Below are positions 31,707 through 41,201 of a DNA stretch of 53,342 bases, piece after piece. Under the pieces are notes generated by a model. It worked only from the letters and a program-made list of their open reading frames with translations. It was not told where the DNA came from and ran no database searches. Numbering within the stretch: the stretch's first letter is position 1; every line of letters starts with the position of its first letter. A program made the position numbers and the translations under genes. This stretch comes from Nitrospirota bacterium (lineage in GTDB: Bacteria; Nitrospirota; Nitrospiria; SBBL01; JAADHI01). Location: positions 1-53,342 of the forward strand of contig JAJDBT010000015.1 in assembly GCA_029261215.1 (NCBI GenBank), written 5' to 3'.

Positions 31707-33196
31707 TGAATCACCGCCTGGGTTAAGGCCATGAAATAACTTGGGAAGAGGCCGATTAAGAGGGACATGACCGCAGTAAAGACCAGTGGCACAACCACGA
31801 AGTAGGGGGCTTCTTTTATATCGTCATGATGAATCCCGTAATTCCCTTCCGCATCTGCGGCGAGTTCTGCGGGTTTATGGAAAAAAGCTTTGTAGACGAT
31901 GGGGACAAAATAAGCCACATTTAAAACGGTACTGGTCAGCAAAACAAAGAGAATTGGAAGTTGATTGGCCTCAATTGAGCCGATCGCCAAATACCATTTT
32001 GTGATGAATCCGGCAGCCGGAGGAACCCCAATCATACTAAGGGTTCCGATGGCAAAGGCGGTCATTGTCCAGGGCATTTTTCTGCCGATGCCATTGAGTT
32101 CGCTGATTTTGATTTTGTGCGTTGCAACATAAATAGATCCCGCGCAAAAAAACAGGGTGATTTTAGAAAAAGCGTGATTGGCGATGTGCATCACACTGCC
32201 GGTCATGCTGCTTGGGGTTAGTAAGGCTGCGCCTAGGATAATGTATGAAAGCTGGCTGATAGTGGAGTAAGCGAGTCGCGCTTTGAGATTGTCCCGCGTA
32301 AGGGCATAAATCGAGGCCATAATAATGGTAAATGAAACAAAAAAGGCTGTGGGAATGCCTAAATTTAAGGAAGCCATTAAGTCTACGCCAAAGACGTGGA
32401 AAATCACCCGAAGCACGGTAAACACACCCACTTTGACGACAGCAACGGCATGCAAGAGTGCACTCACGGGTGTAGGGGCGACCATGGCCGCGGGTAACCA
32501 GGCATGAAAAGGCATGATGCCTGCTTTTGCGATACCGGCAATAAAAAGAATATAAATGACCGTCAGCATCATGGGCGAGCCTTGACCGTTAAAAAGACCG
32601 CCTTTTGCAAAATCGAGTGTGCCCGCGACATTGTAGGTGAGGATCAGCGCCGCCAGAAAGAACGTTTTTGAAGTACCAAAGAGGTAGATCATGTATTTCT
32701 TGGCACCTTCAAACGCGGTCTGGTTTCCTTTATGGGAAACCAATGGGAAAGTGGCAAAACTTAAAATTTCGTAAAAAATAAACAGGGTCAGCAAGTTTGC
32801 AGAAAAGGCGATGGCCAGGGCTGAGGAAACACTGATGGCAAAACAGGAGTAATAACGGGTTTGATGGATTTCCTTGGCCGTCCTCATGTAGCCGATGGAA
32901 TAACATGAGGTAACAATCCAAAGAAAAGATGCGACCGTGGCAAAAAATAACCCGAGCGGATCGGCTTTAAATGCGATTTCCAAACCCGGAACAAAGGTAA
33001 ATAGCGTGTAATGGAAGGTCGCTCCTGCAAGTACGGCAGGGGCCATTGATATCACGATGAGGAATTTTATGATTCCCGCGCCGATGGAGATCGCTTCTCT
33101 TTGGTTGGGATGATGATCGAATTTTAAGATCAGCCCTGCAGCGACTAAAGAAACCAGGACAGCTAAAAAAGGCCGGATCGACTCGATGGACTCCAC
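31703..33196 (-). CDS. MrpD-like antiporter subunit of complex I
   Basis: The 497-residue protein resembles the MrpD/NuoN group: Glu143 in FIFYEILSFATFPLVSHKG, Lys224 in IAKAGIMPFHAWLPAAMVAPTPVSALLHAVAVVKVG, and RDNLKARLAYSTISQLSY. MrpD subunits belong to Na+/H+ antiporter complexes and share the ion path of NuoL/M/N. Here it sits between nuoK and the NuoL-like gene, where canonical operons have nuoL, so it likely extends the membrane arm. Whether it moves Na+ or H+ cannot be told. The 30-bp gap after nuoK is the largest before the distal genes. Confidence 0.88.
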   Translation of the reverse strand: MESIESIRPFLAVLVSLVAAGLILKFDHHPNQREAISIGAGIIKFLIVISMAPAVLAGATFHYTLFTFVPGLEIAFKADPLGLFFATVASFLWIVTSCYSIGYMRTAKEIHQTRYYSCFAISVSSALAIAFSANLLTLFIFYEILSFATFPLVSHKGNQTAFEGAKKYMIYLFGTSKTFFLAALILTYNVAGTLDFAKGGLFNGQGSPMMLTVIYILFIAGIAKAGIMPFHAWLPAAMVAPTPVSALLHAVAVVKVGVFTVLRVIFHVFGVDLMASLNLGIPTAFFVSFTIIMASIYALTRDNLKARLAYSTISQLSYIILGAALLTPSSMTGSVMHIANHAFSKITLFFCAGSIYVATHKIKISELNGIGRKMPWTMTAFAIGTLSMIGVPPAAGFITKWYLAIGSIEANQLPILFVLLTSTVLNVAYFVPIVYKAFFHKPAELAADAEGNYGIHHDDIKEAPYFVVVPLVFTAVMSLLIGLFPSYFMALTQAVIQ

Positions 33197-33226
33197 GCTA
33201 CATTTTTCCTGACGATATATTCAAAA

Positions 33227-33529
33227 TTACCACTTCATTAAGTTCAGTTCGTCCACATTGGTCGTTGCTTTACGACGAAAGAGGACAATAATAATGGCCA
33301 GCCCCACAGCGGCTTCTGCTGCCGCGACGGTAATAATAAAAAGAGAAATAACCTGCCCATCAACCTCGCCAAAATGATGTGAAAAAGCAACCAGATTAAT
33401 ATTGGCCGCATTCAACATGAGCTCAATGGAAAAAAGAATAATCAAAAAGTTTTTTCTGATCAGAATGCCGACTAATCCGATCACAAACATCATGGTTGAA
33501 ACAGTGACATAGTAGGATAAGGGGATCAT
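33227..33529 (-). CDS. nuoK: Complex I subunit K
   Basis: The 100-residue three-helix protein is a clear NuoK: the second helix carries a conserved Glu in ILFSIELMLNAANINLVAF and the third has AAAEAAVGLAIIIVLFRR with its Glu. These two glutamates link the E-channel to the antiporter-like subunits. It lies 18 bp after nuoJ and leads into the MrpD-like gene. The length is normal. Confidence 0.95.
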   Translation of the reverse strand: MIPLSYYVTVSTMMFVIGLVGILIRKNFLIILFSIELMLNAANINLVAFSHHFGEVDGQVISLFIITVAAAEAAVGLAIIIVLFRRKATTNVDELNLMKW

Positions 33530-33547
33530 GGGAGCCTTCTTCCTGAT

Positions 33548-34063
33548 TTATGCATCGGCTTCCCGGTATTTTTTTGCCAGAACCAATGCGCCAATAACGG
33601 CACCGAGCAGAATCATGCCCACGATTTCGAAAGGGAGTAAATATTTGTTAAACAGGGAAAGCCCGATTTCTGCTGTATTGCCCAAGGCGGCTAACTCTTC
33701 TGATTTGGCGACGGGTGGTTTTGAAAAAAAAGGGGCTTTAAAAAGACCGATCAATATTTCGATGAGAATCACGACCCCAAAAAAGAGGGCCACCCAAACC
33801 TGTTTATGCAGAAAGTCTTCGGGGGTTTTCAAATTAAGGAGCATCAAGACAAAGAGGTAGAGCACCAGAACGGCCCCTGCGTATACGATCATTTGAATTG
33901 CGGCGACAAATTCGGCATTGAGCAATATAAATAAGCCAGCCACATGAAGCAATGTGGAGAGCAGCGCCAGCGTACAATAGATCGGACTGCGGAACCCGAT
34001 TGTCATAATTGAGGACAAAATCGTGAGTACCGCGAAATAGAGGAAAAAGGATATTTCAACCAT
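33548..34063 (-). CDS. nuoJ: Complex I subunit J
   Basis: The 171-residue membrane protein has five helices. The third holds the NuoJ hallmark AAIQMIVYAGAVLVLYLFVLMLLN, whose pi-bulge is part of the central water channel. It overlaps nuoI by 8 bp and is followed by nuoK at 18 bp. The length and helices are normal. Confidence 0.93.
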   Translation of the reverse strand: MVEISFFLYFAVLTILSSIMTIGFRSPIYCTLALLSTLLHVAGLFILLNAEFVAAIQMIVYAGAVLVLYLFVLMLLNLKTPEDFLHKQVWVALFFGVVILIEILIGLFKAPFFSKPPVAKSEELAALGNTAEIGLSLFNKYLLPFEIVGMILLGAVIGALVLAKKYREADA

Positions 34064-34640
34064 CTACTTGTGCTTCAACCTCTTCTTTTTGTTCTTCTTC
34101 TTGTTTTCTTGAAGAGGGGAAGCGGTATCGATATTCACTGACCGTTTCATCCTCGCCTTCCTGGTTATGGGCAATAAGGTAACCTTTTGCCTGACCATGC
34201 CACTTTTCCCCAATTTCATAGAGTTTGGCTTTATCAAAAACGAGGTCTCTTTTGTTACTCGTTGAATATTCATACATTTTGGTCATGCCAAGTGCATTCA
34301 CGGGACAGGCTTCAACACAAAATCCGCAGAAGACACACTTTGTCATATCGATATCAAAAGACGTGGCAAAACGTCTGACGACATGGTCATTTTCCTCGAC
34401 AGCGCTCACGACGGTAATGCAGTAAGAGGGGCAGGCCGCATTGCAAAGATCACATCCGACACAGCGCTCTTCGCCACTTTCGTATCGTAGCAGACAGAGT
34501 GCGCCGCGATGCGTATCGGGCAAGGTGTTTTTTTCATGCGGATATTGAAGGGTGACCTCCTTTACGAAGTAATGACCAAAGACCATTCTCAAGGCTTTGA
34601 GAATTTCAGTAAAGAAGGCACTATGAAATAATTTATTCAT
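34056..34640 (-). CDS. nuoI: Complex I subunit I (two 4Fe-4S clusters)
   Basis: The 194 residues contain two CxxCxxCxxxCP ferredoxin motifs: CVGCDLCNAACPSY (about 60-73) and CVFCGFCVEACPVNA (about 102-116). These hold clusters N6a and N6b that pass electrons to NuoB. The C-terminal tail is unusually rich in Lys and Glu. It overlaps nuoG by 4 bp, which shows directly that the usual nuoH between G and I is missing here. Confidence 0.95.
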   Translation of the reverse strand: MNKLFHSAFFTEILKALRMVFGHYFVKEVTLQYPHEKNTLPDTHRGALCLLRYESGEERCVGCDLCNAACPSYCITVVSAVEENDHVVRRFATSFDIDMTKCVFCGFCVEACPVNALGMTKMYEYSTSNKRDLVFDKAKLYEIGEKWHGQAKGYLIAHNQEGEDETVSEYRYRFPSSRKQEEEQKEEVEAQVDG

Positions 34641-37435
34641 GATACTTCGGTATCCTCTTCAGATGGAGTCTCTTGAGCCTCTTGCTGGATGGTTTCCGGT
34701 GGTGTTTCCATAGGCAAAACACGTAAATCCACTGAAGCCGGACGTTCGAGCGTAACTACTCCTTTTTTAAAGTAGATGACTTTTGTTAAAGGGTCGACTT
34801 CGACTTTAAGCAAATCCTTGACGGGAGGGTCATTAAAATGGATAGGGAATTGAACCAGGCCCTTTGGTAGATTCGGGGAAACTTCAATCTTGACTTCAAG
34901 CTGGCCCAGTTCTGATTGAATATGAACCGGATCTCCCGTAATCAATCCACCCAGTGTTTCGGCATCGGCTTCGCTCATGAGTAGAACCGATTTGTTGTAA
35001 ATTTTCATCAAACCTTTGTCACGGGTGGTGAGTTTTCCTGAGTGATAGAGAACTTGTTCCATAGACAAATGGATTTCTGTTTCCGCATCTTGCGGCGGTT
35101 TTGTTGCGGCATACCGCCCGGAGATGTGACTGATAAATTGTGCATCAAGGTAGGCCTCCGGCTGAGGCTTAGGAGGATCGGCCTGATAATAACCCGGCAC
35201 CATCTTTGCTATTTCATCATGGATTTCTTCGACCGAGCGATATTGAATGGGGTGACCCAGGTGTTTGGATAAATCGGTGAAAATTTTCCAGTCGGGTCTT
35301 GCCTCACCACGCGGATCGAAGGCTTCTGAGACACGATTGACTGCGCCAGCCATATTGGTATAGGTTCCTTCGTTTTCTGCAAAGACGGCGGCAGGAAGGA
35401 CATAATCTGCCATTTCCCCTGTTTCGGTCAGGAAAGGATCCTGGCAGATGATGAGGTCGACTTTTTCCAGAGCTTCCCGAACCTTCATTTCCGCAGGCAA
35501 TGTTCCCAGAGGATTTTCACCGACCAGGTAAAGCGCTTTGATTTCGCCGCGATGCGCGGCTTCGATGATTTCGGGTAATGTGAACCCGCTTGTTTCCTGG
35601 CCGGGTTCCGGGAGTGCCGCATGCCATGTACTTGAAAAACGCTCACGGTCGGATTGAGACAAAAAGTCAATCTGGCCTGGCAGAAATTCGGGCACCCCTC
35701 CCATATCGACCGCGCCTTGTTCATTGTTTTCTTCGCAAACGGGAAGTACCCCTGCCCCTTCTTTTCTAAACAAGCCGCATAAAAGGGCGAGGTCGATTAA
35801 ACGCAAGACGTTTTCATAAGCGTCGGGTTTGGAGACGATCCCTTCACCCCAGAGCAAAACCCCGCGTTTTGAGTTTGCCAGTGCCTCGGCGGTTTCCTCG
35901 ATTTTTCCCCATTCCAAAGCGGTTTTTTCTGAAAGGGCCGTTTGAGAAAGCGCTGCGGCGGCGCTTTTCATGTTCTCATAGGCTTTGGGGTATTTTTCGA
36001 TAAAATCTGGATCGGCCAGATCTTTTTCAATAACGACCTTAACCAGGGCTTGAATCAGATCTGTTTCAGAATCGAGCGCAATTTGCAGGGGGTGCGTTGC
36101 GAGATTGAGAATATTGGTTTTGCTGGTGTCGGCTACAAAAAGCTGTCCGCCATATTCTGTCATGGACGCCTTGGGCCGAAGGGCCGCAATGGGGTTGGTT
36201 TCGGTCAGGTTTGAACCGACCATGAAAATGGCGTCAGAAAGCGCGAGTTGTTCGTAGGTGATGGTTGCTTTGCCAATTTTTAAGGCGGTTTGCATCGCAT
36301 GGACTGAATTCATATGTCCGTATCGTGCTGCGGTGTCGATGTTGTTTGTTTTTAAAACGGAGCGCATCAACCTCTGAAAAAGATAGACGGACTCATTGGT
36401 GCATCGGCCGCTCACGAGCCCTGCAATGGCCTGTGGCCCGTAGGTTGTTTTAATGTCGTTTAGCTGTTTGCCAATTTGCATCAACGCGGTAAACCATGCG
36501 GTTGGCTGAAGGCTGCCATTTTCTCTGCTGAGGGGCTTCGAAAGTCGGTCTTTGCTCATGACATAGTCAAAGCCAAAACGGCCCCGGACACAGATGCCGC
36601 CATGTCCTTCTCCGGGTTCGACCTCATATCCAAATTTAGAGGTGTAAGAAAGTTCCGAGGTGACGACCTGAATATCCCGGTCACTGGTTTCTAAGGTGAT
36701 GGTACAGCCGTCTGAGCAGAAACTACAGGTGGTTTCTGTCTTTTTAAGCTGCCAGGGTTTGAAAGTGTATTTTGAAAATTTGCTGACAATAGCTCCAACG
36801 GGGCAAACGGCCAGACAGTCGCCGCAAAACTCACAATAAAGCGTTTCACCGCCGTGGGCACCGACGTGTTTTTGTTTGTCTTTCTTATAGAAGCAGAGGG
36901 CGTCCACCAACTGCACTTCTTTGCAGACATTGATGCACTGTCCGCAGAGAATACAGCGCTCCATATTAAAATCGAGCACGATGCTCCGTGTGTCTTCGGG
37001 GATTTCTTTTCGTTTTGCTTCCTTGATGTCGTAGACTTCAAGATCGTAAGCCATGTCCTGAAGTTCGCATTGGCCGTCTTTGTCGCACACAGGGCAGTCC
37101 AGCGGATGAGTCGTCAAGTGTTTTTCGACGGCCCCTTTTCGGGCTTCGACCATTTCGTCTGTTCCGGTACGGACGACCATGCCTTCGATGACTTTGGCTG
37201 TGCAGGCACGGACGTTATTTTTCTTTCCTTCGACTTCGACCAGACAAAGACCGCAGGAGCCGAAAGGAGAGAAGCTGTAGTGATAACACATGGCAGGCAG
37301 TTCGACCCCTGTCCACTTCACTGCATTGAAGAGAGAAGAGCCTTCTTCTGCAGTGACAATGTTTCCATCGATGGTAATTTCAACCATGTTTTTGACTGCA
37401 CCGGGTGCAGTACTTTGTTTTCCGACGCTACTCAT
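34637..37435 (-). CDS. nuoG: Complex I subunit G (large iron-sulfur subunit)
   Basis: The 932-residue protein begins with a 2Fe-2S domain (C in MCYHYSFSPFGSCGLC, then RACTAK), a His-Cys cluster motif HPLDCPVCDKDGQCELQD, and two 4Fe-4S motifs, CILCGQCINVCKE and CEFCGDCLAVCPVGA. A further CSFCSDGC matches the N7-type/formate-dehydrogenase motif. A long molybdopterin-oxidoreductase-like domain without a catalytic Cys/Sec follows. NuoG normally takes electrons from NuoF, but nuoE and nuoF are absent, so the electron donor may be ferredoxin or a distant module. The start codon shares one base with the nuoD stop. Confidence 0.93.
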   Translation of the reverse strand: MSSVGKQSTAPGAVKNMVEITIDGNIVTAEEGSSLFNAVKWTGVELPAMCYHYSFSPFGSCGLCLVEVEGKKNNVRACTAKVIEGMVVRTGTDEMVEARKGAVEKHLTTHPLDCPVCDKDGQCELQDMAYDLEVYDIKEAKRKEIPEDTRSIVLDFNMERCILCGQCINVCKEVQLVDALCFYKKDKQKHVGAHGGETLYCEFCGDCLAVCPVGAIVSKFSKYTFKPWQLKKTETTCSFCSDGCTITLETSDRDIQVVTSELSYTSKFGYEVEPGEGHGGICVRGRFGFDYVMSKDRLSKPLSRENGSLQPTAWFTALMQIGKQLNDIKTTYGPQAIAGLVSGRCTNESVYLFQRLMRSVLKTNNIDTAARYGHMNSVHAMQTALKIGKATITYEQLALSDAIFMVGSNLTETNPIAALRPKASMTEYGGQLFVADTSKTNILNLATHPLQIALDSETDLIQALVKVVIEKDLADPDFIEKYPKAYENMKSAAAALSQTALSEKTALEWGKIEETAEALANSKRGVLLWGEGIVSKPDAYENVLRLIDLALLCGLFRKEGAGVLPVCEENNEQGAVDMGGVPEFLPGQIDFLSQSDRERFSSTWHAALPEPGQETSGFTLPEIIEAAHRGEIKALYLVGENPLGTLPAEMKVREALEKVDLIICQDPFLTETGEMADYVLPAAVFAENEGTYTNMAGAVNRVSEAFDPRGEARPDWKIFTDLSKHLGHPIQYRSVEEIHDEIAKMVPGYYQADPPKPQPEAYLDAQFISHISGRYAATKPPQDAETEIHLSMEQVLYHSGKLTTRDKGLMKIYNKSVLLMSEADAETLGGLITGDPVHIQSELGQLEVKIEVSPNLPKGLVQFPIHFNDPPVKDLLKVEVDPLTKVIYFKKGVVTLERPASVDLRVLPMETPPETIQQEAQETPSEEDTEVS

Positions 37436-38655
37436 TAACGGTCACACTCTCCCATCACAATATCGTATGTTCCAAAAATAGTGATCACATCTGCGATCAT
37501 ATATCCTTTGGCCATGAAATCAAAGGCACCCATGTGGATAAAAGAGGGGGCGCGAATTTTAAGCCGATAGGGTTTGCCTCCGCCCTGGCTAACAATGTAA
37601 AAGCCGAGTTCCCCTTTGTGGGCTTCCGTTCCGCAATAGACATCGCCTTCAGGGACTTTGAAGCCATCCGTATAGAGCTTAAATTGATAGATCATACTTT
37701 CCATATCCGTAAACACCCGCTCTTTAGGAGGGGCAACCACTTGGGGGAGGTAGGCTTTGTATTCTCCCTCCGGAAGTTGAGCAAGACATTGCCGGATAAT
37801 TTTGGTGCTTTCTTTGAGCTCTTCCATCCTCACCCAATAGCGGTCGTAGGTATCGCCTTTTGTACCGAGGGGAACGCTCCATTCTACCTTGTCGTATGCA
37901 CCATAGGGGCTGACTTTTCGAAGATCGTAATCTACCCCCGATCCGCGTAAAACAGATCCTGAAAGGCCGTAGGCCACGGCATCCTCTCCGGAGATGACGG
38001 CAATGTCTTTTGTTCTGGCGAGCCAGATGCGATTATTGACGAGAAGGGTGTCATATTCTTCAATTTTAGTATGAAAACTTTCAATAAAGCGACTCAGGTC
38101 ATCTATAAATTTTTGAGTGAAATCGCGTTCGACGCCTCCGACGCGATACCAGCTTGTTGTTAATCGTGCCCCGCAGAGTTCCTCAAAAAGATCCAGCAAG
38201 ACTTCACGGTCCCTGAAGGTAAAGAAAAAAACGGTCATTGCGCCGATATCAAGCGCCTGGGTGCCTAACCAGAAAAGATGGCCAATAATGCGCTGTACTT
38301 CAGCAACGATGGTTCTGAGATATTCTGCCCTTTCAGGAACGGAAATATTCAGTATTTTCTCAACGGCCCGGACATAGGCGAAGTTGTTGTACATGGCACA
38401 AACATAATCCAGTCGGTCCGTATGAGGAATAAACTGATTGTAGGTGACCGTTTCCGCAATTTTTTCAACACCGCGATGCAAGAAGCCCAAAATGGGTTCT
38501 GATTTCACGACCTTTTCCCCTTCAAGGGTAAGGATGACCTTCAGAACGCCATGCGTTGAAGGGTGCTGTGGCCCCAGGTTGAGTAAGAGTTCTTCCGTGC
38601 GTAGTAATGGAAGTGTCTTTTTCTCTTCAGTTGTATGCGGTGTTTCTACAGCCAT
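37435..38655 (-). CDS. nuoD: Complex I subunit D (49-kDa)
   Basis: The 406 residues show the 49-kDa signature LLNLGPQHPSTHGVLKV, GFLHRGVEKIAE, and a normal C-terminal MGECDR. The histidine of GPQHPSTHG and the FDVVMGECDR-type end shape the quinone site with NuoB. NuoD is separate from NuoC here, whereas they are fused in enterobacteria. It lies 15 bp after nuoC. The protein is complete, so quinone reduction should be possible if NuoH is supplied. Confidence 0.95.
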   Translation of the reverse strand: MAVETPHTTEEKKTLPLLRTEELLLNLGPQHPSTHGVLKVILTLEGEKVVKSEPILGFLHRGVEKIAETVTYNQFIPHTDRLDYVCAMYNNFAYVRAVEKILNISVPERAEYLRTIVAEVQRIIGHLFWLGTQALDIGAMTVFFFTFRDREVLLDLFEELCGARLTTSWYRVGGVERDFTQKFIDDLSRFIESFHTKIEEYDTLLVNNRIWLARTKDIAVISGEDAVAYGLSGSVLRGSGVDYDLRKVSPYGAYDKVEWSVPLGTKGDTYDRYWVRMEELKESTKIIRQCLAQLPEGEYKAYLPQVVAPPKERVFTDMESMIYQFKLYTDGFKVPEGDVYCGTEAHKGELGFYIVSQGGGKPYRLKIRAPSFIHMGAFDFMAKGYMIADVITIFGTYDIVMGECDR

Positions 38656-38670
38656 GCTGTGGTGCCTCTG

Positions 38671-39207
38671 TTATTTTTGAAAATCAAATGTATCCCGCCA
38701 ACCCCGACCTTGAATTGGAAAGTTTTTCCGAAGCGGATATCCCTCATCATAATCATCGGGCAGTAAAATCCGTTTTAAGTCAGGGTGATTGTTAAATCGG
38801 ATGCCCATCATATCATAAACTTCTCTTTCCAAAAAATTGGCTCCGGGCCAAAGAGCGGTGAGTGAGTCAATCGTGCAATCATCCTCAGGCACTCGTGCTT
38901 TTAGTCGAATCTGGTGTTTTTGACGTATTGAAAAAAATTCATAGACGACCTCAAATCGTTCCGGATCATTCGGATAGTCTACAGAAGTAATGTGTACCGG
39001 ATAATCAAAATCAAGTGCCGGATCGTTTTTTAAAAGTGTGCAGACAGGAACGATCTCTTCCCTGTTCAGGTGAACAGAGAGATCTCCTCTGAAAATCGTT
39101 GCCCCCAGATATGCCGAAGGAAAATCGGTCTGTATCCTTTTGGCCAGTGCGTGATCTGTGCCACTCTCCATCCCTCGCGGAACTCTAAACGGTCGGATTT
39201 TTTTCAT
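38671..39207 (-). CDS. nuoC: Complex I subunit C (30-kDa)
   Basis: The 178-residue protein carries the NuoC signature with [20 protein letters not shown] and [14 protein letters not shown]. It scaffolds the peripheral arm with NuoD and has no cofactor. It overlaps nuoB by 4 bp. The length is normal for a free-standing NuoC. Confidence 0.95.
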   Translation of the reverse strand: MKKIRPFRVPRGMESGTDHALAKRIQTDFPSAYLGATIFRGDLSVHLNREEIVPVCTLLKNDPALDFDYPVHITSVDYPNDPERFEVVYEFFSIRQKHQIRLKARVPEDDCTIDSLTALWPGANFLEREVYDMMGIRFNNHPDLKRILLPDDYDEGYPLRKNFPIQGRGWRDTFDFQK

Positions 39208-39683
39208 GCTTTTACAAAGACCTTTTTCTTCATGATTTGATCCTGAAGCCGCATTAATCCTTCGAGCAGCGCTTCCGGAGTCGGCGGACAGCCCGGAACA
39301 TACACATCGACCGGAATAAAACGATCAACCCCTTGAACGACGCTATAGGTATCATAGAAATTTCCTGAAGTTGCGCAAGACCCCATGGCGATGACGTATC
39401 TGGGTTCCGGCATTTGGTCATATACTTTTCGAATGACCGGGGCCATCCTGCGGCAGACGGTGCCGGAGACGATCATCAGGTCTGATTGTCTCGGGGATCC
39501 CCGGAAAATGCCTGCCCCAAAACGATCCATGTCGTAACGAGAGGCGACTGCGGCAATCATTTCAATTGCGCAACAGGCCAGACCAAAAACCATGGGCCAA
39601 AGTGAGCCTTTTCTTGCCCAGTTGACGGCCTGATCCAACTTTAAAGTGACGTAGTTTGCTTCAAATTTTCCGGTCAGTCCCAT
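39204..39683 (-). CDS. nuoB: Complex I subunit B (N2 cluster)
   Basis: The 159 residues contain the N2-cluster ligands: the tandem Cys in [11 protein letters not shown] in [12 protein letters not shown], and C in [13 protein letters not shown]2 is the last iron-sulfur cluster before quinone. It overlaps nuoA by 10 bp and nuoC by 4 bp. The sequence is complete. Confidence 0.96.
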   Translation of the reverse strand: MGLTGKFEANYVTLKLDQAVNWARKGSLWPMVFGLACCAIEMIAAVASRYDMDRFGAGIFRGSPRQSDLMIVSGTVCRRMAPVIRKVYDQMPEPRYVIAMGSCATSGNFYDTYSVVQGVDRFIPVDVYVPGCPPTPEALLEGLMRLQDQIMKKKVFVKA

Positions 39684-40045
39684 TCAAGACCTCCTTTTTT
39701 CCAGGCGTAAACATAGGCGACGAGAAATAGGGCAATAAAGACAATCATTTCGATGAGTCCAAAAAGTCCAATCTTGTCGAAAACAACCGCCCAGGGATAG
39801 AGAAACGCGACTTCCACATCGAAAATGACAAAGAGCATTGCGATGATGTAATACCGCGCAGGAAAGGGATTCCGCGCATCAGAAATGGGCTCGCTGCCAC
39901 ATTCGTAAGTCGAAAGTTTTTCAGGATCGTCGATGCGAACCTGAACAAAATAACTGATGACGAGTGTGCCTATACCAAAGACAAGAGAAATAACAATAAA
40001 GATGAAGATAGGGATGTAATTAATTGATGTGGCGCTGCCAATCAT
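39674..40045 (-). CDS. nuoA: Complex I subunit A
   Basis: The 123-residue protein has three membrane helices and the NuoA hallmarks [25 protein letters not shown] and [12 protein letters not shown]. It helps close the quinone cavity together with NuoH, which makes the missing nuoH more striking. It is the first gene of the operon; upstream lies a 17-bp perfect hairpin that separates it from the TPR lipoprotein. No clear promoter was identified in the 150 bp between. Confidence 0.95.
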   Translation of the reverse strand: MIGSATSINYIPIFIFIVISLVFGIGTLVISYFVQVRIDDPEKLSTYECGSEPISDARNPFPARYYIIAMLFVIFDVEVAFLYPWAVVFDKIGLFGLIEMIVFIALFLVAYVYAWKKGGLEWD

Positions 40046-40194
40046 CTAATAAAACCCGATTCCTGATAAATAATAAGTGCATCGAGAAAATTGGGTCATT
40101 CTAGCGTGTTAACTGTAAGATCTTCAATGAAGGAAAAGGCCTAGTCTTTAGGGGTTGAATAGGTCTTTTGGACTAATTCTGTACTATATGTAGC

Positions 40195-40238
40195 GTTTTA
40201 TGAGATTCCCTCATGTTTTGGAGGGAATCTCATAAAAC
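40195..40238 (-). terminator. 17-bp perfect hairpin upstream of nuoA
   Basis: TTTTATGAGATTCCCTC (40196-40212) and GAGGGAATCTCATAAAA (40221-40237) pair exactly around an 8-nt loop. It begins directly after the TPR lipoprotein stop on the minus strand and lies about 150 bp before nuoA. Flanking GTAGCG and CGCTAC add a second short stem. It is likely a terminator that isolates the nuo operon from the dab genes. Confidence 0.75.
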
Positions 40239-40243
40239 CAGCG

Positions 40244-40639
40244 CTACAAATTTAAATGTTTCTTTAAAACGGTATTTTCGACGATTTTTTGATTATCGCC
40301 GCCAAACTCTTTTGCTTTTTTAAAGGCGTCTGTCGCTTCTGCATGTTTTCCCATACCGTCTAAAGCAATGGCCATATTAAAATGAGCTTCCGCAAAGTTG
40401 GGTTTTGCGCTGAGAGCCTCTTGAAAGTATTTGAGCGAGACATCATAGTGTCCCTGAACCAAGTGATCGACTCCTTCATTATTTTTACTCGCAGCGTCTC
40501 CTGTCACAGAGGCTGGAGACATGAGCGATGGAATTTGGGCTCGGGAGCTGCTGCCACTTCCGGAACAGGCAGATAACCATAATGCGGATGCTATCGCTAA
40601 AACCGAGAAGTTCAAATAAATCTGTTGTCTTTGTTTCAT
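40244..40639 (-). CDS. TPR-containing lipoprotein
   Basis: The 131-residue protein has a lipoprotein signal with lipobox LSAC (Cys near 25), a Ser/Gly-rich linker and two TPR repeats: VDHLVQGHYDVSLKYFQEALSAKPN and FAEAHFNMAIALDGMGKHAEATDAFKKAKE. TPR lipoproteins usually scaffold envelope assemblies. GGAGG precedes the ATG. It is 172 bp downstream of the PII-like gene on the same strand; a functional link to carbon uptake is not shown. Confidence 0.85.
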   Translation of the reverse strand: MKQRQQIYLNFSVLAIASALWLSACSGSGSSSRAQIPSLMSPASVTGDAASKNNEGVDHLVQGHYDVSLKYFQEALSAKPNFAEAHFNMAIALDGMGKHAEATDAFKKAKEFGGDNQKIVENTVLKKHLNL

Positions 40640-40811
40640 GATGACACCTCCAGTGTATGGCGATATTAATGATAATGGGGTGAATATATCGTTTTATACG
40701 AACGAGAACAATACCACGAAATAGGTATTTCAGCTCTCAAATATACCTGAAGGTGTTCTTGCTCATGCGATCTGATCTGTTCGTCAACAGGAAGCGTTTA
40801 GTGAGTCATTT

Positions 40812-41147
40812 TTATTTTGAGGGGTTTGCAAAGTATTCTGCACGGGTGACCGAAACGTCTGATACAAGCATAATGCCGGTATAACGAGGGAAAATAGGTC
40901 TTAAGCCAGAAAGAATGGCTTCCATTTTTTCTTCCGGCACGACGGTCATGACCATCTGCATGCTGTCCATTTCATTGAACATCGGATGTGCCGTGTGAAC
41001 TCCATGATGTCCTTTGCCTGAAAGGTTACTAATGATGGTGTAGCCACCGGCTTCAATGTTTTCGAGTAACTCGATAACAAATCCAATTTGTTCTCCGTGA
41101 ATAATGATTCGAACTTCCTTCATAGGATACAGTGTTAATTTTGTCAT
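40812..41147 (-). CDS. PII-like regulatory protein of the DAB cluster
   Basis: The 111-residue protein has the ferredoxin-like core of PII-type proteins: VRIIIHGEQIGFVIELLENIEAGGYTIISNLSGKGHHG, with a T-loop-like stretch containing GVHTAHPMFNEMDSMQ. The tyrosine of the classical uridylylation loop is absent. PII-like genes accompany bicarbonate transporters (for example SbtB) and dabA in several autotrophs, where they sense nucleotides. It starts 54 bp after dabA with GGAAGG upstream, so it probably tunes inorganic-carbon uptake. Confidence 0.8.
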   Translation of the reverse strand: MTKLTLYPMKEVRIIIHGEQIGFVIELLENIEAGGYTIISNLSGKGHHGVHTAHPMFNEMDSMQMVMTVVPEEKMEAILSGLRPIFPRYTGIMLVSDVSVTRAEYFANPSK

Positions 41148-41201
41148 TGCCTTGTTTCCTTCCCTTTCTCTAATATGTGAGGATTGATTTTGTTTCTTGA
41201 A

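Noticed and set aside
34637-34640. Search for nuoH between nuoG and nuoI
   Set aside because: The two genes overlap by 4 bp and no NuoH-like helices were found in any nearby frame, so the gene is not in the cluster.
36854-37438. 194-aa plus-strand frame opposite nuoG
   Set aside because: It is antisense to well-conserved iron-sulfur motifs and has no own start signals; other long antisense frames across the nuo, dab and por genes were rejected for the same reason.
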